A DNA stretch of 64,000 nucleotides from Henricia sp. BOLD:AAB3569 (GCA_037783545.1 JBBELK010000298.1:2356001-2420000); one strand, 5' to 3'. Numbered from the stretch's first letter, positions 10,752-22,989 are shown. Program-made: numbers and translations. Notes: a model not told the origin generated them from the sequence alone.

Positions 10752-11070
10752 GGGCAATTTAAGAAATTCAGACATACATTTCAGAGACTTTAATGGCTTG
10801 TAATGCTTCATGTATGTTGTTTGATTTTAAACACATGTTCTTCAAGTATTCTTGATGGAAGTGTAATTCCTGAATTTTTTTAATTGTAATGCAATTCTCA
10901 ATAAGAGTGATTTGTCAGACATACTCGATGAATATGTCTGAAACTTTTTTTTACTTTTTACTTATTGGGAATGGCATTGCAGTCAGTTTTAAAGGAGTTA
11001 CACTTCCACCACAGATGCTTGAAGAACGTGTTTAAAATCAAACAACTTGAATGTGCAGCATTACAAGAAC
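10752..11070. mobile_element. fold-back of the 58998-59351 family, beginning 22 bp after exon 5 donor
   Basis: Left GGGCAATTTAAGAAATTCAG and the TTGTTTGATTTTAAACACAT segment are inverted near 11025-11070. The right end is decayed. Confidence 0.65.
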
Positions 11071-11143
11071 TTTATCCTTTAACATGCTGCACTTTTATTA
11101 CACTGTTTCATTTCCACTCTAGTCGCCGATAGTATGTTAAGGG

Positions 11144-11236
11144 TTAAAGGCACAGGCTCGTCAGCAATGCGCGCGCGCCAAATTCGTGTTTTGAAATACG
11201 CAGCTCCATGACTTTGCTATGGAGCTGCGTATTCCT
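11144..11236 (+). mobile_element. TTAA fold-back family B, half copy
   Basis: Left arm and loop only, from TTAAAGGCACAGGCTCGTCA to GGAGCTGCGTATTCC. The right arm is missing. Confidence 0.65.
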
Positions 11237-11524
11237 TTTATTTTGCTGTCTGCATGTATTTGAAGCACCTAAAAAATGTGAAGAAAACTTTTTCAATCAT
11301 TGCTATTAATTTGACTCAAAGTTGGAAAGATCGCATTTCTTTTAACATCACAGAATAACAGATTTCAAATGAGAAATCGGACTTGAAATTTTCAGCAGTT
11401 TGGTCAAATGCCACTTGCTTGTGATCTTGTGTTTATCTGAAAATCCATCAACATTCCACATGGGATTAAAATGCCTTCACCGGCAAGCGAGGGCAGCATT
11501 TGTCTGACATTGCAGCTCACTTTC

Positions 11525-12053
11525 TTAAAGGCCCAGTGTATCATTTGCAATGACCCCAAAAAGTAATCGACGAGTTCACAGGGGAAAAGTTCTGAAAGTA
11601 AAGATTGAATTAATAGCAACTACCCAATGAAAGGTTTCCGCTCAAAATGATATAATTTTACAAGAAAATAATCCGTAAAGATGAAATTATTTAGATAGTT
11701 TGCAAACGGTTTACTTATTTTTGGTTCGCATCTACGTGGTCCAAAATGCATGAGCTGCATGTGCGTGTTCCAACGCGATGCATTTTTATGGATCGCGTGC
11801 ACACTCGGTATATAATGTGCGCCACACAGAGTGCATGACGCAAGCCACATAGTACCTGATCAACTGAGAACGAATATTTGAAACACCCCGCCAAGACCAG
11901 GAAAACGCATATGGATTTTCATGTTTTTTTTAAACGTGGTACATTTGACAAAGCTGAAATTTCTTCGGACGAGTTTGTTGATGTCTTTCTTTTGATTTAT
12001 AATGTTTTTTTTCGCAGAATCGCTCAAAAACAAATCATCTACAGGGCCTTTAA
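11525..12053. mobile_element. TTAA element, family C (529 bp)
   Basis: TTAAAGGCCCAGTGTATCAT at the left; ATCATCTACAGGGCCTTTAA at the right. A full second copy is at 30747-31284 in the same orientation. Any ORFs differ between copies. Confidence 0.75.
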
Positions 12054-12269
12054 GCACCGGCCCTCCTGCATCAGCTGGTATTGATCAGGGAGCATTCAGA
12101 TTCCTGGGTGTTTGGAAATAACCACATATCCATCATTCTTGATGGTGCAGATTGAAATACCTAAAATTTACCACAGCTATAAGTATGTGGGCTACACCAC
12201 AGTGTATCGTTCTAGTTCAAGTGCATTGTCTATAAATCACCAAGAATTATTTTTATTCAAACCCAACAG

Positions 12270-12524
12270 AGAAACGACAGAACGGACACCCCACCCAACC
12301 TATCCAACGGCACTACCTCCCCGATCCAACCAGTCTCACCGATCAACTCCCGGCCCACCACCGCCGACAGCGAACTGCATTACAAGCGACAGATGGCACG
12401 GCAGAGGGCTCAGTACCTTACCGAGAATGCCCAGCGGGTCTTGATAAAAGAACGGGAAATCCAGGGTCTGAAACAGGAGTTGGAGAAACAGAGGCAGGGG
12501 TTTAGTCCTGAGACTACACTAGAG
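12270..12524 (+). CDS. RIMBP: RIMBP exon 6, Pro/Thr linker then coiled-coil block 2
   Basis: The acceptor is ATTCAAACCCAACAG ending at 12269 and the donor is GTGAGG at 12525, phase 0 at both ends, 85 codons. Residues 1-35 are a Pro/Ser/Thr/Asn linker (RNDRTDTPPNLSN and on). From about residue 36 a helix follows with HYKRQMARQRAQYLTENAQ and then IKEREIQGLKQELEKQ. The helix matches the TSPOAP1 segment with ALARQRARDLSE and an AKDKQIAALQ-like stretch, in the same order after block 1. In vertebrates a short linker also separates these blocks. Confidence 0.85.
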
Positions 12525-12649
12525 GTGAGGAATGGTTGGCTGTTCATTGACAGATTTTTAAGAAAGACATTTTTGAGGAAGGAAATATTTTGAGAAAATA
12601 TTTTTTGAGAAAGGAAGTCTCTGACAGGGCCACAGTGCCCCATTACTTC

Positions 12650-13245
12650 CATCCTGAGATCTCAGGGAATTTCCACTCTGCGAAGCGACGGTACAATACC
12701 CTGAGGAAATCCACGCAAATCTGTGGAGTGAGCCGGCTGTTGTCTTGAGCCAACTCACGCCCGAGTCATTTTGATGTAATTTAATCAATTCAGTCACGTT
12801 ATGCCGAAATGAAACGATTTCTATACTTTCCAGAAATTGTATTGGGTTCTGTTCCTTATGACTGTCCCATTCCTACCAAAATTTCAAACGACGATCTAAA
12901 TTTACTCCGCAGTTTTTCAAATTAATAACAGGGATGCATGCTGACGAATGTAATGGAACGGATTCCCCAGTATGCTTTAAATAGCAGCCAATCGCCGACG
13001 CGGACAACGGCCCGTATTACCGAGTACATGTATCACATGCATGCACGGTGTTTACAATCTGCGCGCATTACATTTGAATGCCTGTAATGCACTGCCAAGC
13101 GTCCTGATTGGTCCAGCAGAGGCAACAAGATTTCTGTCGCTTGTGTCTCGCGAAATGGGGCCGGTTTCAACAGGGCCTCGGTACGCAGGAGTTGGGGAGT
13201 GCGTTAAAGGGGCACTGTTGCAAGAGGATGCATTACGTCAGACTT
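12650..13245 (+). repeat. dispersed repeat G, uninterrupted copy
   Basis: CATCCTGAGATCTC through CTGAGGAAATCCACGCAAAT, GCTTTAAATAGCAGCCAAT and GGCACTGTTGCAAGAGGATG. The other copy, 62641-63445, carries an insert. Confidence 0.65.
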
Positions 13246-13365
13246 CTGGGGTTGTTGTTTATGAATATCAGGCTTCAAAAAATGATTACTCGTGCTTTCA
13301 GTATACCCTATAAAAAGTACATGACTTTGTGAATCGAAGAACACTTTTTATACCTGTTGATTGAT

Positions 13366-13505
13366 ATTAGGGAAGACACACAAATTTAACCGCCGGTACC
13401 GACAGCGGTACCGCTGCGGTACCGCTCGAGAACAGCTCACTTAGTGCAGGCGGTACCGCTAGAAACAGCCGGTACGCGGTTAAATTTATGTTTCTTTCCT
13501 TACCC
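13366..13505. repeat. GGTACC-rich palindrome
   Basis: AAATTTAACCGCCGGTACC and its inverse GGTACGCGGTTAAATTT enclose several CGGTACCG words. Confidence 0.6.
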
Positions 13506-14264
13506 AAAATACTATTATCAATTCATTTTAAATTGAGTAAAGAAATTTGGATTAACAATTACTAAACAGGATTTTAGACGTAATCCTCGGGCTTAGCATA
13601 CCAGTATATACCAACTACCAAGTGTTTTTTTCTCTTCTGTATGGTGAGTGTAGCACTACCAAACGGATGGTAATAATAATGCTGAATGAGCAGCAAAGCT
13701 GCTGCATTTTAAGCTGCCTTCACGTTTACCGTGCAACGACTCAGAACAGTTGACAATTGGTTTTGTAGGAACAAGCTTCGTCTGAGCTACACCCGAGCTA
13801 CGCCCATCAGCATCAAATTAGTCAGAGATTGTTATGAGACCTGAGTGTTGCTTCAACGACATTAAAACAATCGGCATCAGACAGCTCTCAAATAAAATCA
13901 ACAGTCGCAAGAGTAGAACAAGTTCAACTTGTGCGACATGATCCGTACAAACCTGAAATACATGCAGCAAACTGAATGAAGTTGTCATGCATGCATCCAG
14001 TTTTCCTTTAGCCAATCAGCGTGCAGTAAAATCAAGTCATGGAATCCACGTCATAACGAATCATGCATGACATGAGCTTTGCTGTAATAATTTGGTGTCG
14101 AGTTGTGTGACCTGAGTGTTTGCATGGTACCGAGACTTCCGTTATGGCGCAAGAGATTTCCAGGTTGACCTGTCGCCGGCTTAAATACTGTCTATTCACA
14201 AATTTTACCGCTGGTGGCTAAACTTGACTTTAATATTGGCTTTATATTACTCCCCTGGAAACAG

Positions 14265-14372
14265 AATGGCCATCAAGGTGCAGAAAAGGAGGAGCTTGAA
14301 CAGATTATCAAGGGCAATGTGAAGGAGCAGTTACGACTCCAGAGGCAAATTCAGCTTGCTGCCAATTCACCG
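14265..14372 (+). CDS. RIMBP: RIMBP exon 7, coiled-coil block 3
   Basis: The acceptor TCCCCTGGAAACAG (to 14264) has a weak pyrimidine tract; the donor GTAAGTTC at 14373 is strong. The 36 codons are phase 0 and include KEELEQIIKGNVKEQLRLQR then QIQLAANSP. The part around LLRES-like residues and RLQRQI matches the TSPOAP1 segment DFDRLLRESQ through RLQRQIAL, again in order. The next coding exon found is 34 kb downstream, so this exon flanks the largest intron of the locus. Confidence 0.8.
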
Positions 14373-14486
14373 GTAAGTTCACAACATTACTTTTTTTGTT
14401 ATCCTTTTCACGAAAACATTAGGCACCGTCCAAAGTTGCCAAAATTTTCACAGTTCTACAGAGCGTAGTATTTTTCAAGACCGCCC

Positions 14487-14531
14487 CCCACCACCCCACC
14501 CTCCCCCCCCCCCCCCCACCCCACCCCCCCA
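14487..14531 (+). repeat. C-rich tract
   Basis: Runs of C broken by A or T; low complexity. Confidence 0.8.
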
Positions 14532-14605
14532 AAATACTACTTGCCAACATTTTTCTGTCAGTACCATGAAGTGTCAACATTTTATTGAGCTCATGCCAAT
14601 GACGT

Positions 14606-14800
14606 CATTTTGGGAGTAAAACAATGCCGCGTCGTTGTGGAAGCAATGTGCGTGCGCGTTGTGTGTGCCCATAGCACACGTAACGCGCTATGATGAGGCT
14701 CCCATTGGTGAACTAAACCGCGTTGCGCCCACCAGAGACACACACAACGCGCACGCACATTGCTTCCACAATGACTCAGCATTATTTGACTCCCAAAATG
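14606..14800. mobile_element. fold-back element
   Basis: CATTTTGGGAG and CTCCCAAAATG mark the ends; inner arms share GTGGAAGCAATGTGCGTGCG inverted. No ORF of note. Confidence 0.65.
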
Positions 14801-15060
14801 GCATATTCGCACGTGTTCGAAAGGGGTCAATAGTGCATGTAAAGTTCTATGCAACCTTCGACCTCTTTCCTACTTTTTGTATAACTGTGAAAATGTTGAC
14901 AACTTTGTCACGGCCCTTATTACAGTGCAGTCATAGAGCAACCTTTATTGACTTATTCAGTCAATAGAGGGCGCTATGACACTTTTACATACCTGTAATC
15001 ACCAGAGTGGATACCACATGCACCATGCGTGAAGGGATGACCGGCTTGATGTGTCTTTCG

Positions 15061-15107
15061 CTGGTCGTGCCCGTTCACTGCTCGTGCCCGTTCGCTGGTA
15101 GTGCCCG
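15061..15107 (+). repeat. short tandem repeat, about 20-bp unit
   Basis: CTGGTCGTGCCCGTTCACTG, CTCGTGCCCGTTCG and CTGGTAGTGCCCG: about two and a half units. Confidence 0.55.
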
Positions 15108-15617
15108 ATGATTTGTTTTAGGATTCTTTATTGTCCACACTCGCATTTGGTATGGTGCCTAATCACCATTGAAATTTTGAGTTCATTACTTTGCCTAGAG
15201 ATACTATCTCTATGTATAAGGCATATCCCTGACTTTGGGTTTTTGAAATTAAGCTTGCTTTGCTAGGAACAAGAGAAAAACAGCACAATAGTGTGATGTT
15301 TTTCACAAATTAAAACTCAACCTGTGTGCAGTACCCAATGTCATCTTAGTTTCATATCAATTCAAAATATCTAGATCTCAGTCGGGAAATTTAATTAGAT
15401 CTACCAATACATGACGTTGAACATAACCTTGCTCGTAATCAAAGCGCATGCATGTCCTAAAATAATTAAATTAATTTCTAATTTTTCTGCTGCACACATT
15501 TATTCCGTGCAAGTGTGTGAAATAAAACAACAAAGAATGAAGTGTTTTCATATTTTGAAATGACAAAGTCAAGAAAAGTCATTTGCTAAAAATCAGATAC
15601 TGAATTTACAAACCTCA

Positions 15618-15887
15618 ACAGACCTTTATCACGGTGCGGCCATCTTCCCCTTTCTCCTATTAAAATGAACGTAACCAAAGCGAGGCTTGCAGAAAAAATA
15701 TTTTGGTCCCATTTTGGAATTGTTCATTGTGTGCATCACAATGGCACAGGCGCTGCACGATCAAGAGAGCGCGCAGCGTATCTCAACGGGAGATTACACG
15801 CGCTATAGCGTGGTAGCGCAGAGGCACTGATCGTGCCCGACACTTACTCTAGGGAACAAGACAAAGATGGATGCACTGTGATAAAAA
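15618..15887. mobile_element. second copy of the 5531-5829 element
   Basis: Shares GACCTTTATCACGGTGCGGC and most of the interior with 5531-5829 in the same orientation. The right end is decayed. Confidence 0.65.
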
Positions 15888-16431
15888 TACTGTAGTACTG
15901 TAGTGCTAACGTGACAGAATTTTACTGGCCCTTTTGCTATGTTCGTGTCATACATGTATACTATATACACACACTACAAAATGTGCACAAAACGCACTAA
16001 TTTTTTCAAAACTACATTTAATTAGCTTTTTTTTACGTGTAACATTTGCATAATGGCTGTCGCCCCAAATTCTTGAAGTCTAATTTAGAAAGTCCACATA
16101 CTATGCTGTTGTTGCTATGTGGTGCATGCCAAGCCGTAGCAACCAACAGTCCGGTTGTTTTATGCCATTCTCTCCTACTTGTACAGTGAACATGGTATTG
16201 ATTCTGTACAAGTTTCACGCCTGTCGTGTGCACTCGGTCACATTACATAGCAACAAAAAATTAGTCTGGTCATCTGTATACTAAGTGTGCACGCAAAAGG
16301 CTAATTTTTGGAACAGCATTGCATAATATCCAAAGAAGAAAGTAGACTGCACACATTTCAGCCACATGTATACATGTAGATGCAGCAATGTTTCAAAATA
16401 TCTTTAAAATCCAGGCAGGGTTTTTGTGTTA

Positions 16432-16947
16432 AGCCTAGCGTACATCGACATTGCAACTGGAAGCAGATCAACTGATCAGTTGCTGTCCATGTGTGCGTAG
16501 CACGCATCGACAGCAACTGATCACTTGCGCAATTACTGTAGCGGTAACTGGGAGCATCCAGCCATGTCTACATTTCCAGAGCGCGCACATCGACACGGCA
16601 ACTTTTGCTTGCCGTTGCTGTCGATCAACTTACAGCAACCAGTGGCAAGTACACGTACATCGATGCAACTGACCGCAACTGGGTACAACTACATGTACAT
16701 GTAGTTGGGTACTGGGTACTGGGTACAACTACATGTACATGTAGTTGCCAGAAAGTAGAACATGAGCAACTCGCGGCAACTTGGATTTTTCCAGTTGCCA
16801 GTAGTTGCAAGTGCGCGTACATCAACCTTTTTAAGCAACGGATCAGTTGCTCCCAGTTGCCGCGAGTTGCTCCCAGTTGCCGCGAGTTGCTCCCAGTTGC
16901 CACTAGTACATGTAGCTTCCAGTTGCAAGGTCAATGTACGCTAGGCT
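16432..16947. mobile_element. PIF/Harbinger-like MITE with TTA duplication (516 bp)
   Basis: AGCCTAGCGTACATCGACAT at the left and TCAATGTACGCTAGGCT at the right, flanked by TTA (16429-16431, 16948-16950). Near 16855-16905 a 20-bp unit (GTTGCTCCCAGTTGCCGCGA) repeats about 2.5 times. Relative at 61663-62040. Confidence 0.7.
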
Positions 16948-17582
16948 TTAGGTGAAAATACCTACAGTTTTTAATTTTCTACAGAAAGGTGGTTATTGTC
17001 ACATGTACCGGTACCATTGCTGTCAACACTTTGAATAAGGTTTTTCTTGTCAACTCATGAAGGAAAATTTTGCTAATGATACAATGTGCCCTTAATGGGA
17101 GAGGGTAACCCTTGTTGTAAATTATTGAGATACATGTACTTGATAAAAATACCACCCACCCATTTCCTTATGTATAACTGTTTACGGGAATCCTAGCGCA
17201 CTCGAGCATATCCGATGGACGGAGTGTGTATAAGTGAATGGAATGGTCGGCCGAGTTGTTTGGCCGCTGAAGAAGTTGAATTTTCGGCAGGATTTAGCGT
17301 GTGTTGTGCCTCGTTTGGGCATTTTCAACAAATATTTGTAGAGTGACAGAATCTTTGAGCATCCAGGCAAACGTGAAAATGTGAAAGGTAAAGCGTAACG
17401 AACAGTTGTTAACTGCAGTACGATCTCTACAGCATTGCATGCGTGACATCATACCCCCTCAAATCTGAGTGCTAAATTGCAAAACATGGCGACTTACATA
17501 GTCTATTTAGACGCCAATTAAAAGTGATTTTTCATAAAGTCAGAATGGATCCGGCTTGGAAATAAACACTCCGTTGTGCCAC

Positions 17583-17745
17583 TTAAAGGCACAGGCTTGT
17601 CAGCAATGCGCACGCGCCATATTCGTGCCACGAAATACACATCTCCATCATGACAATACATTGTACATGTAGCAAAAGCATGGAGCTGCGTATTTCGTTG
17701 CACGAATTTGGTGCGCGCTCATTGCTGACGAGCCTCTGCCTTTAA
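17583..17745. mobile_element. TTAA fold-back, family B (163 bp)
   Basis: Begins TTAAAGGCACAGGCTTGTCA and ends GACGAGCCTCTGCCTTTAA. A stretch near 17650-17672 with TACATGTA interrupts the loop. Confidence 0.7.
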
Positions 17746-19309
17746 TTAACCAAATTTGCTATGCTGGCGATATTTTGGAGAAATAAGCTACCTTCTGCGA
17801 GTGTTTTCTCTTCCTTCTTTTAAGCACCATGATAGCTTGGATGTGCATGTCCCCTACTTGATGCCACACTAGTTACCTGATTAAATTCTTCAACCACGAT
17901 CCCTCTACACCCTTCCGGCTGAATCCAGCATACCGCTGGGAAATCAGTCCATCTTTGTATGCAGAGCGTCCTCGATCGTTTCCCAACGCGTACCCTTAAA
18001 GCAATCGGATTATGTAGGGTGCGATGCCCGGCTACTGTACCATGATACATGTATGTGGATGACCTGGATGGGTAATTTTGTTTTGTCACGTGTAGTTCGT
18101 GTTCAATTCCTACCTGTTCAAACTATCTGAAGTGATTTGTGTGGATTCAGAATTTACTATTTGTAAAACATGATTCCTTTGTGCGTGTATGTTGGCCTCG
18201 AGCAGACTTACACGTGGGTCTTTCCACAAAAATGGCAACCTAAATGTGACATTTTGATGTATTTGTGAAAATGGCTTTTTAAAGTTTTTAAAACAATATT
18301 TTTTTAAATGAAATTTCCGTGCATCTTCTTAATGGTGTAGAATTTTTGTTTTGTTTGTTTTATTTTGTTTTTTTCTATGCACGTATGCTACTTTTGTGTG
18401 TCCAAATATAATTTTTGTGAAGTGAGAAACGGCTTTTTACCTCTTGGCCTTAAGTAACTTTCCACTGTATCTCATTGTCTATGCTTGATGCCTTAATTGG
18501 ACTGTTTTTCACCTTCCCCACAAAGTTTGAGAATGAATGCTCAGAAAAGTGCTTTGGAAAAAAATCCTGGCTGTTGCTTTTGGAGCAGTTCCTTTATAAA
18601 TATAAATGTTATTTTCTGTGTGCAGTGTCTGCACCAAGGGACCAATACAAAATTGTCAATAACTAATGGGGTCACTCTGGTTAAAAAAATAAGACATACA
18701 AAAAAATCAATAAACCAATCTTGGTATATTATACCTTTGGCATCACTGCACTTTGGCAATCCAAACACTAATATATTAACCCCTCGGTCGTTCGAGTTCC
18801 GTAAGCGTGAGATGTTTTTACTGAAAGGTAATCGGTGTGCGATCATAACAGCCCATTTCTATTACATGTAGGCCTACCTTCCATACGGACGGACGAGAAC
18901 CCCTTTCACAGGTCATAATTAATTTAAAGGTGGTCGAGAGAGCTTCCCCATGCATCAGGGTATACGGCAATTCAACATCCCTCGTTCTGTCATTAGGCAA
19001 GGTGGCTAAATGCACGGATGTGGTGTCGTCATGGTTACTTGAGTGTTTGTGTGGACCTGGGTTGCAGGCTGTGGATTATTGGACTTAATGAGACCATCTG
19101 GCCTGAAACCCAGTAGCATCTCGGCAGGGTTGAAGCCATTTTGTGCTTTTCTCTTAGCTACTTGAAAAACAAATTGTATGGGTTCTAAATTGCTGTACTG
19201 TTGTAGGCACACGCGTGTATCGCACTGTGTCACTCTCTGTTATAGGCCCACAGGATTGGGGGCGTTTCAACACTCTAAATTTTGGAATCTCAAGAGGTGT
19301 TAAAGGAGT

Positions 19310-19678
19310 GTGTTCAGATTTTTCCAGAAAATGGATTTCATTTTAACCTAAGAATGGTATAAAATACCTCCCCAAAATACTATCCATGGGAAGAAAACAT
19401 AAATTTGCAATCCCTAATTTGGATGTGGAAGCAAAAAATATTGGTGTAATCACTGCACTGCTTTAGGGAACCAGACAAATTAATTTACAAAACACTGGTG
19501 GTTTTTTATGATATCCTTAAAAATTAATGGATTGAGAATGCAAAATTTCAGAATGGTCATGAGAAAAATATGACAAATTATATGGTATTAGAATCTCAAC
19601 ACCCATGGGAAAAATTGGGGAGGGGGAGGTGGGGTTTAAAACATGTGATCTGGACATGCTGCTTTTAAATATACCCAA
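19310..19678 (+). mobile_element. TTAA-ended repeat, family E
   Basis: TTAAAGGAGTGTGTTCAGAT at the left, CATGCTGCTTTTAA at the right; interior with CCAGAAAATGGATTTCATTT and ACTATCCATGGGAAGAAAA. Relatives at 33890-34230, 38500-38800 and 39100-39495. Confidence 0.55.
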
Positions 19679-20017
19679 ACTATCAAACGTAAAGTTTAAA
19701 ATGATCCATATAAAATGGAACTTGGCAAAACAAGTCAGTAACATTTCTATCTGCCTCATTCATAACAAAGACTTAATGAGCTCATTTGGTTAATGAGATG
19801 AAATATCAGAAAGTCTTCTGCACCAACAAGAACTGTTTGGCTTCCATAGAAGTGGTATAAAATGCTATGTCTTGTTCATTAAAACAGTGTTTTCCCTTTT
19901 CCAGAAGCCCCTCATAAGCCATGTCGCATCTGTTCCTTGCTCTATGGTCGCATCCTGTCCCATCCGTAACGCTGCATCATTTGTCTAATTATTGGGCAGA
20001 TGTGAGATAATTGAAGT

Positions 20018-20366
20018 GGGGTACCGTGGCCGAGTGGTTAGGGCCATTGACTCGCAATCATGGGTGAAAACTTGGGGTTGCTGGTTCGAATCCGGCTGCG
20101 GTACCTGTGCCCCTGGGCAAGGCACGCAACCGCACGTGCTCCTTCTTTCGGAAGGGATGTAAAGCCGTTGGTCCAGTGTGTTAGGTAATGGTAACGCACT
20201 CTAAAGATCCCAGAGCATTCTTTCGTGAAGAGCAAGGGGATTCCCGGTGTCTCTGGCCATTTCTAATTCTAATTCTTCATGGGTTTCCTCACGCTTACGA
20301 GTGACAGTGCAATGAGCACTATTGAGGAATCCTTGGTATGAATACCAGAAAGAAATAATAATAATA
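20018..20366 (+). repeat. tRNA-derived SINE, near full length
   Basis: The head has A box GTGGCCGAGTGGTTAGGGC and B box GGTTCGAATCC with a long variable arm like tRNA-Ser/Leu, followed by CTGTGCCCCTGGGCAAGGCA and an (AAT)n tail. Copies: 24667-24838, 26791-27150, 28977-29208, 35305-35533. Confidence 0.8.
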
Positions 20367-20398
20367 ATAATAATATTAATATCGCTTAATGCTGCAAA

Positions 20399-20576
20399 GG
20401 GGCGACACGCCGGAAAGACTTTGCCAGACTACCGATTTGACTTCTCGATTTGAAAAAGATGGATTTTGACCTTAAAAAATTGATTTTGACTTCCAAAATA
20501 TTGGGGCTACACCAAATTGTAGCCCTAATAGAGCGAGTCACCCTAATAGGGCTCTCTACACACAAAGTGTCGCCCC
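20399..20576. mobile_element. GGGCGACA-ended element, second copy
   Basis: Ends GGGGCGACAC and GTGTCGCCCC, with internal TAGCCCTAATAG-like words as in 2673-2951, in the opposite orientation. Confidence 0.5.
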
Positions 20577-20589
20577 ATTGGATAAAATA

Positions 20590-21350
20590 GAGAAATAAGT
20601 CAGATTGTTTCTAAGTAAGACTACTGTGAAGAACAGAATAAAACCGTTTGTCTAGGTACCAGTATTAATGGGGACAGTTTATAAACTGAATTTTACTAAT
20701 ACATTGAGTAGAAACCAGTTACAACCATGTTCCTTGGCCAAAATTAATTTTACTTTTGTAAAAAAAAATTATAGCTTTAAAAAAAATGCAGCTAATTATC
20801 CACATGATATATGTAATGTCAAGTATTTAGAGAAATTGTTATGAGCAAATGGGCAGAGGTTTTAAATTTTTTCTTAATTGTTTTGTTTATGCAACCTGTA
20901 ATACACAAGTAATTTGCACTCAACGAAAGCAACAGCTTCTTAGTAAATTTTTACAATAAAAATCTTTCCACAAAGCACCAGAATAATTGAGTATGAAAAT
21001 GGGATTTAATGACACACATGACAGTGGCCATGAATCAAGCTTAGCCAATTTTCTTTCTCCTAATGAATTTACCCAATTATGGTTTTGACCAACCATGTTT
21101 GGCTCTGTAAGATATTAATGAACAGATAAAATAGGCTAATTATCTGCAGTGGGCTATTCTATTTATTGAAGAGGAAAATTGGTAGGTGTAATTTAATACA
21201 CAGACATAATAAAGTATTATTTTTACACAGGGTTGTTAAACAAGACATTGAAGCACTACATGTATCCATATGTATTTAATGATTGTGTCAATGCAATTAT
21301 TGGAGAATGTATTTTTTAGTAAAATTTTAATCAATTTCCCCACCCCCTCG
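20590..21350. other. AT-rich, repeat-poor intronic block
   Basis: Between the GGGCGACA element (ending 20576) and the CpG block there is about 760 bp with no inverted or dispersed repeat that I could pair, in an intron otherwise almost filled with them. It has many TAAT/ATTA words. No ORF of note. Freedom from insertions hints at constraint, for example an enhancer, but this is inference. Confidence 0.3.
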
Positions 21351-21719
21351 ATTGATAATGGATGCTCCATCATCCCCCATGTTTATGCCCGAGTTCCTTC
21401 CACCGAGCCTGAACCTCTTAACATTCCCATCTCCCAACCGATTCGCCCTTAATTGCCTTACGTCTGCTTGGCCACGGAGCACAGGTAAAAAAAGCTACTG
21501 TAGAGGTTTACCCGTGACTGGCTTTCGTTTGCCTTACTGGCTGTTCATCCACTGTCGACCATAACACAACAACACTGCATACACGCCGTGAATGCGACGA
21601 CTCCCTCGTATATTGTATGTATTCTCCCCTTATCGCATAAATATTCTCCGCGGGGACAGAAAGAGTCGTTGCTCCCGTTACCCGGCCAGTTGTCATGGTT
21701 GTCCAGAAAATCACTTGAT

Positions 21720-22306
21720 TAGTGCATTATGTATTAAGACGGCGAGACACTCGATATGACGGGGCATTGTTAGGTCGTGTATTGAAAGGGAAGTCTGCGT
21801 GAGACGGGCCGGGTGTTCTCCAGCACAAACACAATAGCCACGACCTGCTTATTAACGTCTTATGCGTGTAATGTGACCTCGTCAGCGTATGTACGTACGC
21901 ACGCACGTTACTCCTGTACAGGAGAAGGAGTACTGTAGTAGCAGGCCGTTTTTAGTGACTGCCGCCACGTCGGAAGTGGATCATTTTGCATCCTAGACCG
22001 GCCGTTGTTGGACCGACGCCAGGATTCTTACATGTGATTACCATCCTCACTCCATTTCAGTTCGCACTCGCTTTAACAACCAGTTGAAGTCGTGGAATAT
22101 CCCTCTTCGTATTAACTAGTGTCTTCACAGTAAACACAACCTGCGGCATTAGACACAGCACCAGACTAAAATACTCGATACGAGCGAAAGGGCTGTGTCG
22201 ACTTTTCATTAGTTACCCAACGCCTGTGTTTGTGAGCACAGGGAGTCATCCATCTTTCTGGATTAACAAGTTGGCCGAGCGAGCGCGTGAGGATTATTTT
22301 GCATTT
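21720..22306 (+). promoter_or_regulatory. possible internal promoter and non-coding first exon within the 34-kb intron
   Basis: This block is richer in G, C and CpG than its surroundings, has no repeat that I can match elsewhere in the window, and ends GCATTT then GTAAGTAAA at 22307, a near-consensus donor. No good ORF runs into that donor, so it would be a 5' UTR exon. Vertebrate RIMBP genes have shorter isoforms from internal starts, which makes an internal promoter plausible. The start coordinate is approximate. It could be unrelated regulatory DNA. Confidence 0.3.
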
Positions 22307-22989
22307 GTAAGTAAAATTTGATGAAATTTGATGTGGTGCTTATGTGAGTGAGTTCGTAATGAATGTGTATAGTATTCTATTTGCATGCTAGTGGCTAGTG
22401 AACTGTCGTGTTACATACTGTACAATTAATGTATGGCTGAAACGAAATGTCAATATTCATGAATTAGCAGTTCTGACATGTTATTTTTTGTGTGTTAAAT
22501 ATTTCATGGTTTACTGAAGACATTTTCTAATTGTAATAAATAGGGCCCCTGGTCACATTAACATCTGTCTTGTTGAGTGTAGGACCAAAATATATTATCT
22601 TCATGAATAACGATTTTCATTTGTAAAAAGCACAAGTGGGTCAATTTCTGAAGCTTGTTTTTCTGTAACTTTCTTTAATTTTTTTCAATACTTTTTATTT
22701 TTTCAATACTTTTTTTTTTAAATTTAGACCAACAATTATTTGCTGAACCTTTTGACACCAGATATCAGTATCTCAATAATCTCAGAGTTGTGGAAAAGGC
22801 TATCATTTTTTTGTTGGTGAGCATATCTTATAAATCTGCCATTGCAGGTACCCTCAACTACACTTGTGTTTATCCCTGATAATCACATGAGCCGTTCGGT
22901 GAATTAAAAATCTATAATGTAAACAAAATATGGGAGCAACAGTTGACAAAACAAAATTATGAAAATTGCATTCACACATAATCGTGACC

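Larger units (their letters stand above)
10731..12269 (+). other. intron 5
   Basis: Mostly transposon-derived: 10752-11070, a half copy at 11144-11236 and the 529-bp TTAA element 11525-12053. About 290 bp (11237-11524) are unassigned. Confidence 0.6.
12525..14264 (+). other. intron 6
   Basis: Holds a dispersed repeat (12650-13245) shared with 62641-63445 and a GGTACC-rich palindrome (13366-13505). 13506-14264 has no recognised feature. Confidence 0.55.

Noticed and set aside
20027..20106. Functional tRNA-Ser/Leu gene
   Set aside because: The same head occurs in several copies followed by the same body and AAT tail, so it is the SINE promoter.
21352..21490. Possible coding exon (Pro-rich frame ending near a GTAAAA)
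   Set aside because: Frames are short and contain stops in the phase needed for the gene; no match to RIMBP blocks.
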